The position numbers were made by a program, and so were the translations under genes. Under the pieces are notes generated by a model. That model made no database searches. It was not told the origin of the DNA and worked only from the letters and a program-made list of their open reading frames with translations. This document shows positions 36,120-44,715 of a stretch of DNA of 64,000 bases, piece after piece (the stretch's first letter is position 1; every line of letters starts with the position of its first letter). Source of the DNA: Arundinibacter roseus (lineage in GTDB: Bacteria > Bacteroidota > Bacteroidia > Cytophagales > Spirosomataceae); assembly GCF_004348825.1 (NCBI RefSeq), contig NZ_SMJU01000010.1, positions 124,001 through 188,000 of the forward strand, given 5' to 3'.

Positions 36120-36146
36120 TTATTTGATTATCTTTCCTTTGAAAAC

Positions 36147-36179
36147 GAGGGGTGTCTTGATTGGCACTCCTCTTTTTTT
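36147..36179 (+). terminator. Intrinsic terminator after the fasciclin gene
   Basis: GAGGGGTGTC (36147-36156) pairs with GGCACTCCTC (36163-36172) in a 10-bp stem with two G-T pairs, followed by a run of seven T. Confidence 0.85.
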
Positions 36180-36300
36180 GTTTATCCATACACCGAAAGC
36201 ATCGATGATTGCTGATGAAAAGCAAGGCAGGGAGAAATAGATTGAAAATAGTGGATAGGCGGCTTTCTTTGGCTAATCCACATTGGCGTCTATTGGTACA

Positions 36301-36490
36301 GGTCACTCCTAACGGAGCTCATAAGTAGCTGTTAGCTGTTAGGTTATTAGCTGTTAGCTCTTTATTGCGCTGATAATCTAGTGTTTGTAATGTTATTTAA
36401 CTGTCCATTTAATAAAACTAAATATGCTTAAGTACTTAGGATATTTAATTGAAATATTTCTACAAACAGATCGCCTCTTTGAGGCTAATG
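36301..36490. repeat. REP-like palindromic element, copy A
   Basis: Contains the hairpin CTCC-taac-GGAG (36306-36317), TTAGCTGTTAGCT-type direct repeats (36326-36358) and the hairpin GCCTC-ttt-GAGGC (36473-36485) preceded by TCTACAAACAG. The same two hairpins with the same flanks and order recur at 41601-41671. Apart from this and the fasciclin terminator, the non-coding stretch 36120-36715 shows no gene. Confidence 0.65.
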
Positions 36491-36715
36491 ACAGATAGAT
36501 TTCGGACAATGAACGCTATGACAGAATCTACATGTAGGTGGGTACAGAGTTGATAAGAAACTAATCTTGTTGGGAAAAATGGCTTTGGGGAAATACTATC
36601 AAAGGCTAATTCACTTCTAAATATATCAAAAACCAACCTTGTATACCCAAAAACAAAGAGGCTGCCTCCCAAAGGAAAGCAACCTCTTCAACTCCTCACT
36701 CGCTCTACACTAAGA

Positions 36716-37504
36716 CTATACAATAAACAGACTTGCAATAGCCAAAACCTCATCTTTGGTCAGCGGCTCATCAAAAGCTTCGGTAATTGCTTCTTTTGAT
36801 TTCCCGGCAATGCCATTAATATCTACACCTCCCTGAACCGTATTATCATCTCCGGCATATACCTGAGCGGGAGATCCTTCGTTCAGCGTGATCCAGGGCT
36901 TGATGTCTGCGTTTCCACGTATTTCCGACAAAATTGCACGAGCTTTTGCCGCATGACGTGCTTCTACGGAGTGAATCTGCAAGGCATATTCTAGCAAAGC
37001 CGGATCATTAATCAGGTTGCCTGCCTGTCCCTTGTAGGCCCGCACACCAGTATCTTCAAAAGCGTGCGACAAAAACACAAACGTATCAAAATTGCTGAAT
37101 GGGTTAGGAAAAGCACCACCGGCCGAAAAGTCGAACGTTGGCTTGGCTACGGCCTGCGCACCCAAAGCACCTGCCAAAAACTTCACGTGCTGATCTTCGT
37201 GCTTGCCAATTTGTCTAAATACAGTTTGATACATGGAAGGAATCAGGCCGGAGGCGGCATTTCCCATTTTGTAAAACTCATCTTCCAGGTATTCCAGCGT
37301 AAGTGCAAAGTTCAGTACGTCAATGGCCGCAGGAGATTGTGCATAGGCTTTATTGACAATTGTAGCCATCACCGCAGGCACCGCCGCAGCGGACAGATTT
37401 CTGGAAAACTTCGTTAAAAAACTCCGACGCGTGGCGTATTCCAACCGGTCTACCGCATCGCCATCCACTTTCTGGATCTCATCTATAATTTTGAAAATAT
37501 TCAT
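36716..37504 (-). CDS. Ferritin-like domain protein with Tat-type signal (copy 1)
   Basis: 262 residues. A twin-arginine-like signal (RRSFLTKFSRNLSAAAVPAV, arginines at 26-27) suggests folded export. The ferritin-like four-helix bundle has candidate diiron ligands in TLEYLEDEFYKMG, in GKHEDQHVKFL and in HSVEARHAAKAR. Residues 150-200 are a helix with VFLSHAFEDTGVRAYKGQ. It is the downstream partner of a second ferritin-like gene 33 bases away, on the same strand. The role could be iron storage, oxidation or peroxide defence; the family has no proven uniform activity. Confidence 0.85.
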   Translation of the reverse strand: MNIFKIIDEIQKVDGDAVDRLEYATRRSFLTKFSRNLSAAAVPAVMATIVNKAYAQSPAAIDVLNFALTLEYLEDEFYKMGNAASGLIPSMYQTVFRQIGKHEDQHVKFLAGALGAQAVAKPTFDFSAGGAFPNPFSNFDTFVFLSHAFEDTGVRAYKGQAGNLINDPALLEYALQIHSVEARHAAKARAILSEIRGNADIKPWITLNEGSPAQVYAGDDNTVQGGVDINGIAGKSKEAITEAFDEPLTKDEVLAIASLFIV

Positions 37505-37537
37505 AGTCTTTGTGAAATGTTAATTCGGTGATTAAAA

Positions 37538-38248
37538 TTATTTCGGCAGATTGTTTCCACTGATCATGGTAGTAATGAACGGCGCAACCGCTGGCAAAAC
37601 CATGTCAGGTGATTTGGCAAGATCCAATCCGTTGGAGTCGGTGATATCATCGCCGGCAAAATCAGCGGAATTTGGATTGAGCAGATCACGAATGATGGCT
37701 GCGTGGCGCGCTTCTACCGAAACAATTTTACCTGCTAACAAAAGGTACCCTGCATCGGCAATTAGTTTTCCGGCACCGTTGTAGGCCGAAACTCCCGTAT
37801 CTTCAAATACTTTGGCTACTCCCAGCACACTGGCACGGTCGTTGAAATTGACGGATGAAAAATTCACTTCCAGACCCGGAATGGCCGAACTGCCAAGTGC
37901 TGCTTTAAAAAACTCGCGGTGAATAATCTCGTGGTCGCGGATGTCGGTCAAAATGCTCATTTCCATGGCACTCATGCCTGCATACGGTGTGGCGATTACT
38001 TGTGTGTAGTAGGCTGCTTCCAGTTGTTCCAAAGCGTAGGCGTAATTCAGAATCCCGATGTCGCCTGAGCCCAGGTCAACGGTCATATCGGGATCAAGGT
38101 CGTGGTCTTTACAGGCTCCCAAAATAAATGCACCCGTAGTGGCGGCGATTCCGGCTGAGCGAAGGAAGAAACGTCGGTTTACCATCGCCAGCATCTGACT
38201 TTCTTTGGAAGCGCCGGATGATGGTGGCGTTTGTGTCGTTTTTTTCAT
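37538..38248 (-). CDS. Ferritin-like lipoprotein with Tat-type signal (copy 2)
   Basis: 236 residues. The N-terminus has the twin-arginine NRRFFLRSAG (arginines 25-26) and a lipobox FILGAC, so C46 may be lipidated after Tat export. The helical bundle carries EQLEAAYYTQ, IRDHEIIHREFF and SVEARHAAIIRDLL, which match the ligand-bearing parts of copy 1. FEDTGVSAYNGAG also parallels copy 1. The two genes are an operon, this one first. The 396-base region upstream (38249-38644) holds the tyrS promoter and no gene. Confidence 0.87.
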   Translation of the reverse strand: MKKTTQTPPSSGASKESQMLAMVNRRFFLRSAGIAATTGAFILGACKDHDLDPDMTVDLGSGDIGILNYAYALEQLEAAYYTQVIATPYAGMSAMEMSILTDIRDHEIIHREFFKAALGSSAIPGLEVNFSSVNFNDRASVLGVAKVFEDTGVSAYNGAGKLIADAGYLLLAGKIVSVEARHAAIIRDLLNPNSADFAGDDITDSNGLDLAKSPDMVLPAVAPFITTMISGNNLPK

Positions 38249-38598
38249 AGTTGTAAAAGGTTTTTAAATTCTTAGTCTGTTATTCCGAGTCACTTTACAA
38301 AAACCTACGCCCTTGCCTCAGGCTTGGATCAAACGGAACAAAAAAAACCTTTACACTAAATTTTCAGAACACAATTTTTCTTGAACTTAACTTAGATTTT
38401 TGGGCCAAAATGAACTTTTTTATTAAATATTTCCATGAAAAATCTTTTTTGATATATTTAAATCTTACCCTATTTTCCTGCAAAATTCTGCACCAGAATG
38501 CGCATGGTAGGGTTACTATTTTCTTCAAAAACTACGGTAGCTTTTCTGTGTGTATGTACTATTTGGATCATCTTCGTCTAAACTTCCGAGAATCGCTT

Positions 38599-38606
38599 TA
38601 AATTTG
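38599..38606 (+). promoter_or_regulatory. Candidate -7 element for tyrS
   Basis: TAAATTTG fits TAnnTTTG and lies 39 bases before the tyrS ATG. The upstream element is not clear. Confidence 0.45.
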
Positions 38607-38644
38607 CAGTCCAAAAATTTGACTGCCTCAGAGCTAAAAAGAAC

Positions 38645-39952
38645 ATGACAAAACCTGATTTTATAGAAGAGTTACGCTGGCGTGGCATGCTGCACGACAT
38701 GATGCCGGGCACCGACGAGCAATTGAAAAAACAATTAACCGCCGGATATATTGGCTTTGATCCTACGGCGGCTTCGCTGCACATCGGCAATCTTGCTACC
38801 ATCATGCTATTGGTCCATTTTCAGCGGGCGGGCCACAAGCCTTTTGCTCTCGTGGGCGGGGCTACGGGCATGATCGGCGACCCGTCGTTCAAAGCTTCGG
38901 AGCGTTCATTTTTGTCCGAAGAAACCCTCCGGATCAATCAGGAGGGAATCCGTAGCCAACTTGCTTCTTTTCTGGATTTTGACTGCGGCGACAACTCTGC
39001 CGAGATGGTCAATAACTACGATTGGTTTAAGGAAATTGGCTTTCTTGAATTTTTACGGGAAGTAGGTAAATTCCTGTCGGTCAACTACATGATGAGCAAA
39101 GACTCCGTCAAAAAACGGCTCGAAACCGGTATTTCATTCACCGAATTCTCGTATCAGCTTTTGCAGGGCTATGATTTTTACTGGCTCTATAAACATAAAA
39201 ACATCCGGTTGCAGATGGGCGGCTCCGATCAGTGGGGAAACATCACCACCGGCACCGAGCTGATCCGCCGTAAAGAGGGCGACGAAGAAGGGTATTTTAA
39301 AGCTTTTGCGCTTACGACGCCGCTCATTACCAAAGCCGACGGCACGAAGTTTGGCAAAAGTGAAGGCGGCAATGTGTGGCTCGACCCCACCATGACCTCG
39401 CCCTACCAGTTTTATCAGTTTTGGATCAATCAGTCCGACGAAGACTGTCATCGGCTCTTGCGGGTTTTTACGCTTTATTCCAAAGAAGAAATCGAGGCGC
39501 TCGAAGCGCAGCACGCAGAAGCACCACATACCCGCGCCATGCAAAAAGCTCTGGCCGAGGAAGTTACGACCCGGGTACATTCGGCGCATGACTATCAGCT
39601 GGCGGTTAAGGCTTCGGAGGTACTGTACGGAAAAGCTACGCTCGATACCCTGCGCAGCATTCATGCCGACGAATTTGCGGTCATTTTTGACGGCGTGCCA
39701 CAGTCCGAAATCAGCCGTGCTGACTGGACTACCTGCGCCGGTATCACAGACTTACTTGCCTCCACGACTCAGGGCGAAATATACGCCTCCAAGAGCGAAG
39801 CCCGCCGGGCTATTCAGCAGAATGCGGTGAGTATTAATAAGGTTAAAGTAAAAAGCGCTGAGCAACCGATGAGCGATTTTGACCTGTTGCAGGACCGGTT
39901 TGTGCTCGTGTCAAAAGGCAAGAAAAATCATCTGATCAAAATCATAGACTAG
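38645..39952 (+). CDS. tyrS: Tyrosyl-tRNA synthetase
   Basis: Charges tRNA-Tyr. Class I synthetase motifs are the HIGH variant HIGN (near residue 47), YDFYWLYKHKNIRLQMGGSDQWGN (shortened: LQMGGSDQWGN) and the KMSKS variant KFGKS. The C-terminal 80 residues form an S4-type RNA-binding domain (SKSEARRAIQQNAVSINK). The length of 435 residues fits the bacterial enzyme. No T-box leader is seen. It ends just before a bidirectional terminator. Confidence 0.97.
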   Translation: MTKPDFIEELRWRGMLHDMMPGTDEQLKKQLTAGYIGFDPTAASLHIGNLATIMLLVHFQRAGHKPFALVGGATGMIGDPSFKASERSFLSEETLRINQEGIRSQLASFLDFDCGDNSAEMVNNYDWFKEIGFLEFLREVGKFLSVNYMMSKDSVKKRLETGISFTEFSYQLLQGYDFYWLYKHKNIRLQMGGSDQWGNITTGTELIRRKEGDEEGYFKAFALTTPLITKADGTKFGKSEGGNVWLDPTMTSPYQFYQFWINQSDEDCHRLLRVFTLYSKEEIEALEAQHAEAPHTRAMQKALAEEVTTRVHSAHDYQLAVKASEVLYGKATLDTLRSIHADEFAVIFDGVPQSEISRADWTTCAGITDLLASTTQGEIYASKSEARRAIQQNAVSINKVKVKSAEQPMSDFDLLQDRFVLVSKGKKNHLIKIID

Positions 39953-39958
39953 TATTTT

Positions 39959-39990
39959 TGAGGGGAAAGTTGGTTTACGCTTTCCCCTCA
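39959..39990. terminator. Bidirectional terminator overlapping the phosphoesterase 3' end
   Basis: TGAGGGGAAAG (39959-39969) and CTTTCCCCTCA (39980-39990), 11-bp stem. The right arm encodes the last residues (EGKA) of the phosphoesterase and the loop contains its TAA stop at 39975-39977, so one hairpin serves tyrS and sits inside the convergent gene's 3' end. Confidence 0.85.
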
Positions 39991-40781
39991 AACGTATTCA
40001 GAATTGGCGTAGCCATCGGGTTATACTGGTACGATTGCCACGAGCCGTTTTCGTAAATCTCCACAATCCGGTAGCCTTTGTAAGTAGTGCCCCAACTGCC
40101 GCCAAAGTGACCATCAAAAAAGTAGGGCTTACCTCCGCTCATTTTTCGACCGTCTTCGTCGTGGTCGTGGCCATGAAAAACGGCTTTTACGTTGGGCGTT
40201 TTTTCCAACAACTCACGGACATCGGCACAGTCGCGGCCGTGGACTGTCCACAGGGCGGGCGTAATGTGCAGGAAAACAAAAATGCCTTTTTTACCTGCAT
40301 ATTTGGCGAGTTCGTTGCGCAGCCAATCGACATCCGGGCAGAGGTATTCGCCTTTTTCGTTGGAGGTATCGCCCAGAATAAACGCGTATTCTCCTCGTGC
40401 AAAACTGTGGTTGGTAGGATAGCCCCACGTACTTTCCCAGACATCATTCCCCACGCGGTCGTGGTTGCCCCGGACAACAAAAAAAGGAACCGTAAGACGT
40501 TTCAGGGCGGTTTTTACATCATACAGCAGCGTAGGCTCGTCATGAATCAAATCTCCGTTAAAGATCGTAAAGTCCAGGCCTTTTTGTAATTTTTCCTGAT
40601 TGAGCCACCGGACAATGTCTGTATGAAATTTTTCAAAATCGGTATTCGGCTGTCCGTAGTGCCCGTCCGAAGCCACCGCAAAGCGCAGCAGGAGCGGAGC
40701 CGCAGGAGTCGTTTGCCAGTCGAAAGTAAGCCACGGAAATGCAGGTAAAAATTTCAGAAGGTCACGTCGAGCCAAAAGCAT
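39975..40781 (-). CDS. Exported metallophosphoesterase
   Basis: 268 residues. N-terminal LLARRDLLKFLPAFPWL resembles a Tat/Sec export signal. The calcineurin-like fold is set by VASDGHYG (first metal ligands), NGDLIHDE, VRGNHDRVG, LHITPALW and GHDHDEDG, the expected dimetal order. The C-terminus is STYQYNP-type beta (YENGSWQSYQYNPMATPILN, shortened). The substrate is unknown; phosphodiester or phosphomonoester hydrolysis is likely in the periplasm. The ATG at 40781 is chosen over an upstream start at 40919 because it starts the export signal. Confidence 0.85.
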   Translation of the reverse strand: MLLARRDLLKFLPAFPWLTFDWQTTPAAPLLLRFAVASDGHYGQPNTDFEKFHTDIVRWLNQEKLQKGLDFTIFNGDLIHDEPTLLYDVKTALKRLTVPFFVVRGNHDRVGNDVWESTWGYPTNHSFARGEYAFILGDTSNEKGEYLCPDVDWLRNELAKYAGKKGIFVFLHITPALWTVHGRDCADVRELLEKTPNVKAVFHGHDHDEDGRKMSGGKPYFFDGHFGGSWGTTYKGYRIVEIYENGSWQSYQYNPMATPILNTFEGKA

Positions 40782-40931
40782 AGAGAATAGGGGTTTGGGG
40801 CCTGTAAGTTGTTTTATTTCCAAAGTAAAGGATTTTAACGTTCTTTCGTTGGATAAAAAAGCATCTAATTTGTAGCAATTATTAATTCCTGACAGCGTAT
40901 AATCAAAACATATTCTCAAAAAACAATCGTC

Positions 40932-41537
40932 ATGAAAAAATTTCTGCCGTATGTATGGGTACTTCTGGGACTGCTTTTTTCGTCTTCATCCACCCTGGCA
41001 CAGCTGAGCGTAGAAGCAAATGCCGGCTATGGGCTGCCTACCGAAACTGGAAGTGCGGGTGTGTGGGGCGGTGGTGTGGCGGTCAAATATTACCTCAACT
41101 CACAAATGGCGTTTGGCGTCCGTGGCAGGCTCTATGCGGAGTCTATCCAACAATCCGGAAACGGCATCAGCGGCTCGCTGACAGCGGTCAATATTCCCAT
41201 CATGGGTATGTTTGAATACCATTTTTCAGAACGTGACCTCCACCCCTACGTGGGGATGGAAGCAGGCGTGATCCGGTCGGCGCTAACGGCCGATATTAGT
41301 TTCAATCGTCAGCAGTTTTACAACGACACCGTCAGCGACCTGCACCTGGGCGTAGCGCCAAAAGCCGGCGTTGGCTACGATCTGACGCAAGGCCTGACTG
41401 CCATGGCAGAGGTGATTTATACCGTTGGTTTTGGAAAAAATCAGGCTGGAAATACGCAGTTTAATCTGGAAAGTGCTTCCCGTTTTTTGACCGTTCACGC
41501 CGGACTTTCGTTTACGTTTGGAAATCGATATAAGTAG
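40932..41537 (+). CDS. Small outer-membrane beta-barrel protein
   Basis: 201 residues with a signal peptide (FLPYVWVLLGLLFSSSSTLAQ) and an eight-strand OmpA/OmpX-like barrel (AFGVRGRLYAES, EYHFSERDLHPYVGMEAGV, TVHAGLSFTFGNRYK). The terminal aromatic strand FTFGNRYK fits BAM recognition. Function not readable. Confidence 0.8.
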   Translation: MKKFLPYVWVLLGLLFSSSSTLAQLSVEANAGYGLPTETGSAGVWGGGVAVKYYLNSQMAFGVRGRLYAESIQQSGNGISGSLTAVNIPIMGMFEYHFSERDLHPYVGMEAGVIRSALTADISFNRQQFYNDTVSDLHLGVAPKAGVGYDLTQGLTAMAEVIYTVGFGKNQAGNTQFNLESASRFLTVHAGLSFTFGNRYK

Positions 41538-41600
41538 CTGCGAGCATGTGAGCATTTAGTAAACAGCTCATTCAGCAGTGTCCCGAATGTACTGCCGAAG

Positions 41601-41671
41601 GGTCGCTCCTAACGGAGCTAGCTGGTGTATTTCAACCTATGAGATCTACAAACAGGTCGCCTCTACGAGGC
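41601..41671. repeat. REP-like palindromic element, copy B
   Basis: GCTCC-taac-GGAGC (41605-41618) and GCCTC-tac-GAGGC (41659-41671) preceded by TCTACAAACAG, with the order and flanks of copy A at 36301. Only 44 bases separate the two motif starts here, against 158 in copy A. Confidence 0.65.
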
Positions 41672-41717
41672 TTATTTTATGATCATTTAGAACTACTCGA
41701 CTTTAAGATTTGACTCA

Positions 41718-41725
41718 TATCTTTG
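41718..41725 (+). promoter_or_regulatory. Candidate -7 element for recX
   Basis: TATCTTTG fits TAnnTTTG, 69 bases before the recX ATG; no clear upstream TTG at the right distance. Confidence 0.35.
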
Positions 41726-41794
41726 AATTTGCACACTAACAAAATTTCATGTAGTAACAACCTTCATGTTCTTATTCCTCCACTCTACCTGACT

Positions 41795-42250
41795 ATGGAT
41801 CGACTGATTTTACAAAAAGCGGCTTCCTACTGTGCGTATCAGGAACGTACGCAGGACGAACTACGCCAAAAACTCAAAACCTGGGGCGTGTGGGGCGATG
41901 AAGCCGAAGAGCTGATTGCAGAATTGGTTTCTCAAAATTATCTGAACGAAGAGCGTTTTGCCAAAACCTACGCCGGTGGCAAGTTCAGAATGAAGCAGTG
42001 GGGAAAAAGGCGAATAAGTCAGGAACTGACGCGCCGCGGCCTGACCGACTACACGATTCAGCAGGGAATGAAAGAAATTGACGACGAGAGCTATCTCAGT
42101 ACGTTGAATGTGCTTTTAACAAAAAAAAATGCTGCTTTACAAAAAACGGAATCAAGCGCCCTGCAACGAAAACAAAAACTAGCCCGCTACGCCCTGTCCA
42201 AAGGCTACGAAAGTGAGGCTGTCTGGAAACTGATTAACGAATTGACATAA
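41795..42250 (+). CDS. recX: RecX-family regulatory protein
   Basis: Modulates RecA filaments. The 151-residue protein has the three-helix repeats of RecX: YCAYQERTQDELRQKLKTWG (shortened: QERTQDELRQKL), LVSQNYLNEERFAKTY and KMKQWGKRRISQEL-type GKFRMKQWGKRRISQEL. The ATG at 41795 starts MDRLILQKAASYC; the frame from 41723 is rejected because its added residues are in the intergenic repeat-rich region. recA is not adjacent. Confidence 0.9.
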   Translation: MDRLILQKAASYCAYQERTQDELRQKLKTWGVWGDEAEELIAELVSQNYLNEERFAKTYAGGKFRMKQWGKRRISQELTRRGLTDYTIQQGMKEIDDESYLSTLNVLLTKKNAALQKTESSALQRKQKLARYALSKGYESEAVWKLINELT

Positions 42251-42254
42251 AAAA

Positions 42255-42281
42255 AGGTGAATGAAAAGCTTCCATTCACCT
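42255..42281. terminator. Bidirectional terminator between recX and nrdB
   Basis: AGGTGAATG (42255-42263) and CATTCACCT (42273-42281) with a 9-base loop, A-run to the left and TATTTTTT to the right; suited to both convergent genes. Confidence 0.85.
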
Positions 42282-42305
42282 CTACTATTTTTTCCTTACT
42301 GGTTA

Positions 42306-43304
42306 TCAGAAATCTTCATCAAATGAAATCTTATGCGCTGATTCTTTGTCAGTTACACCCGACATTACACCCGCTTTCTGGTATTCTCCCACGCGTTTTT
42401 CGAAGAAATTGGTTTTGCCGGGCAGCGAAATCAACTCCATAAAATCGAACGGATTGGAAGCGCCGAAATGCTTATCGCAGCCGAGGCGTTCGAGCCAGAA
42501 ATCGGCCACAAACTCAATATATTGCTTCATCAGCACGGAGTTCATCCCAATGAGCGAAACCGGCAGCGCTTCGGTGATAAACTCCTTTTCGATTTCTACG
42601 GCATCCAGAATAATTTCGAGCACGCGCCCTTTGGGCAGTTTATTTTTGATGTGATCGGTATATAGCAAGCACGCAAACTCGCAGTGCAGGCCTTCGTCAC
42701 GTGAGATCAGCTCGTTGGAAAACGACAGACCGGGCATAAGTCCGCGCTTTTTCAACCAGAAAATAGAACAGAACGAGCCTGAAAAGAATATACCTTCCAC
42801 CGCCGCAAAGGCAATGATCCGCTCCGTAAAATTGGGGCTATTGATCCACTTCAAGGCCCATTCGGCTTTCTTCTGTACACAGGGAACGGTGTCAATTGCC
42901 CGCAACAGGTGATCTTTCTCTACGGGGTCCTTGATGTACGTATCAATGAGCAGCGAGTAGGTTTCAGAGTGGATATTCTCCATCGCAATCTGAAATCCGT
43001 AGAAGCACTTGGCTTCGGCATACTGCACTTCACTAAGAAAATTAATGGCGAGATTTTCGTTGACGATGCCGTCAGAAGCGGCAAAAAATGCCAGTACGTG
43101 CGAAATAAAATGGCGTTCTGAGTCCGAAAGATTTACCCAATCCTTCTGATCCTGCGACAAGTCAATTTCCTCGGCCGTCCAAAACGATGCCTCGTGGCGC
43201 TTGTACATCTGCCATATATCCTGGTGTTTGATGGGGAATAAAACAAATCGCAGCGGATCTTCAATCAGGAGGGGTTCCTGTTGGCTGGTCGTTCCTTGTG
43301 ACAT
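42306..43304 (-). CDS. nrdB: Ribonucleotide reductase small (R2) subunit
   Basis: Class I reductase R2 subunit holding the diiron-tyrosyl cofactor that starts reduction of ribonucleotides. Ligand motifs are visible: [33 protein letters not shown] (Glu, His and the radical Tyr seven residues after the Glu), and [13 protein letters not shown] with [13 protein letters not shown]. The C-terminus (KISFDEDF) fits the peptide that binds the large subunit. The length of 332 residues is normal. nrdA is not next to it in the 418 bases upstream (43305-43722), which hold no gene, so the large subunit is elsewhere. Confidence 0.96.
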   Translation of the reverse strand: MSQGTTSQQEPLLIEDPLRFVLFPIKHQDIWQMYKRHEASFWTAEEIDLSQDQKDWVNLSDSERHFISHVLAFFAASDGIVNENLAINFLSEVQYAEAKCFYGFQIAMENIHSETYSLLIDTYIKDPVEKDHLLRAIDTVPCVQKKAEWALKWINSPNFTERIIAFAAVEGIFFSGSFCSIFWLKKRGLMPGLSFSNELISRDEGLHCEFACLLYTDHIKNKLPKGRVLEIILDAVEIEKEFITEALPVSLIGMNSVLMKQYIEFVADFWLERLGCDKHFGASNPFDFMELISLPGKTNFFEKRVGEYQKAGVMSGVTDKESAHKISFDEDF

Positions 43305-43592
43305 ATTGTGGTTTTATTTTTTTGATAAAAAACTATCGTATAAACAGGTACTGAACAGAATTGTTGGTACAAAAAAGTAATAAACAAAACTACACCCATA
43401 AGACGTCATATTCAAGGTGAGGTCAGTTGCAGGTAGCTCTAAGGCAGAAAAGTTCTATTCTTTATTTTAATAATACGCTACTAATCAAGTGCTTGCGAAA
43501 AGTAAAAACCTTTGAAAGTGAAAAAGGAAATACAAGGCTCCGCAAATCTCATTCGAGCCGCTCTGAGGCATGGATTACACCAAATACTTTCT

Positions 43593-43600
43593 TACATTTG
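43593..43600 (+). promoter_or_regulatory. Candidate -7 element upstream of the glycosyltransferase gene
   Basis: TACATTTG fits TAnnTTTG, 123 bases before the ATG at 43723. No clear upstream TTG, so only tentative. Confidence 0.3.
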
Positions 43601-43722
43601 AAGTTGGCCGATATACGCCTGCCTCTCCTGATTTGATTTTTTACTTCTAAAAATTCCGAAAGTAAAGGATGCTGATTAAATCGGGTTGACGTTTTGGAAC
43701 CAAAAACTGACTTGTTAAACTG

Positions 43723-44592
43723 ATGAAAATTGTTGGATTCACAATCATAAAAGACGCCATCCTGAATGATTATCCGATTTACGAAGCCATCGAATCCATC
43801 CTTCCGGTGGTAGATGAAATGTGGGTAAGTGTTGGAAAAAGTGAAGACGATACGCTTGGGCTGATTCAATCCATTGCTTCGGATAAAATCCGGCTTGTTG
43901 AGTCAACCTGGGATATATCCTTGCGGCAAGGGGGAAAAGTACTAGCCGTAGAAACGGACAAGGTTTTTCGACAACTCCCGGCGGATGCAGATTGGGTGTT
44001 TTATATTCAGGGAGATGAAGTTCTGCACGAACAATACCATAAGGCGGTACGGCAAGCCTGCGAGGCGCATAAAGATGACCGGCGCGTGGAAGGATTGGTC
44101 TTTGATTATCTACACTTTTATGGCACCTACGACTATGTCGGCGATAGCCGTACGTGGTACCGCAATGAAGTGCGAATTATTCGTAATGACCCTGCCATAA
44201 GTGCCTATCGGGATGCTCAGGGATTTCGGAAAGGTTCTAAAAAACTGGCCGTCAAGCCTGCCCAAGCCGCTATTTATCACTATGGTTGGGTGAAAAGTCC
44301 GACACAAATGAAGAAAAAAATGAAGAATGTGGGCCGCTTTTGGAAAGATGATGACGAATGGAAAGAGCTGCTTCAATCTGACGATTTCTTTGATTTTACT
44401 CAATTCGACTCCCTTTCGCTTTTTACAGGAACGCAACCCCAGGTGATGCAGGCACGAATTGCCCGTCAGGATTGGAATATTACGATTGATACAAGTCAGA
44501 AAAAATTTGCTCTAAAAGATCGTCTGCTCTATTGGTTTGAAAAGAAAACGGGAATTCGTCTTTTTGAGTTTAGAAATTTTTATTACATCTAA
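43723..44592 (+). CDS. Glycosyltransferase, GT-A/family 2-like
   Basis: 289 residues, probably membrane-associated cytoplasmic. N-terminal MKIVGFTIIKDAILNDYPI starts a Rossmann-like GT-A fold; DWVFYIQGDEVLHE is a DxD-like metal site; EVRIIRNDP and IYHYGWVKSP are typical of hypothetical Bacteroidota glycosyltransferases of this type. The acceptor is unknown. It precedes an FkbM methyltransferase gene by 123 bases, so both may modify a surface glycan. Confidence 0.75.
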   Translation: MKIVGFTIIKDAILNDYPIYEAIESILPVVDEMWVSVGKSEDDTLGLIQSIASDKIRLVESTWDISLRQGGKVLAVETDKVFRQLPADADWVFYIQGDEVLHEQYHKAVRQACEAHKDDRRVEGLVFDYLHFYGTYDYVGDSRTWYRNEVRIIRNDPAISAYRDAQGFRKGSKKLAVKPAQAAIYHYGWVKSPTQMKKKMKNVGRFWKDDDEWKELLQSDDFFDFTQFDSLSLFTGTQPQVMQARIARQDWNITIDTSQKKFALKDRLLYWFEKKTGIRLFEFRNFYYI

Positions 44593-44715
44593 ACTACCTT
44601 AACTCGCCCTCTATACGCTGTAAAGTTTCTGGTTCGGTTTTTTAGTCCATCATTCCAACGAACGAATGATTGCTTTTTCCTAAGAATTATTGGTTACACA
44701 CTTAAATTAAAACCT

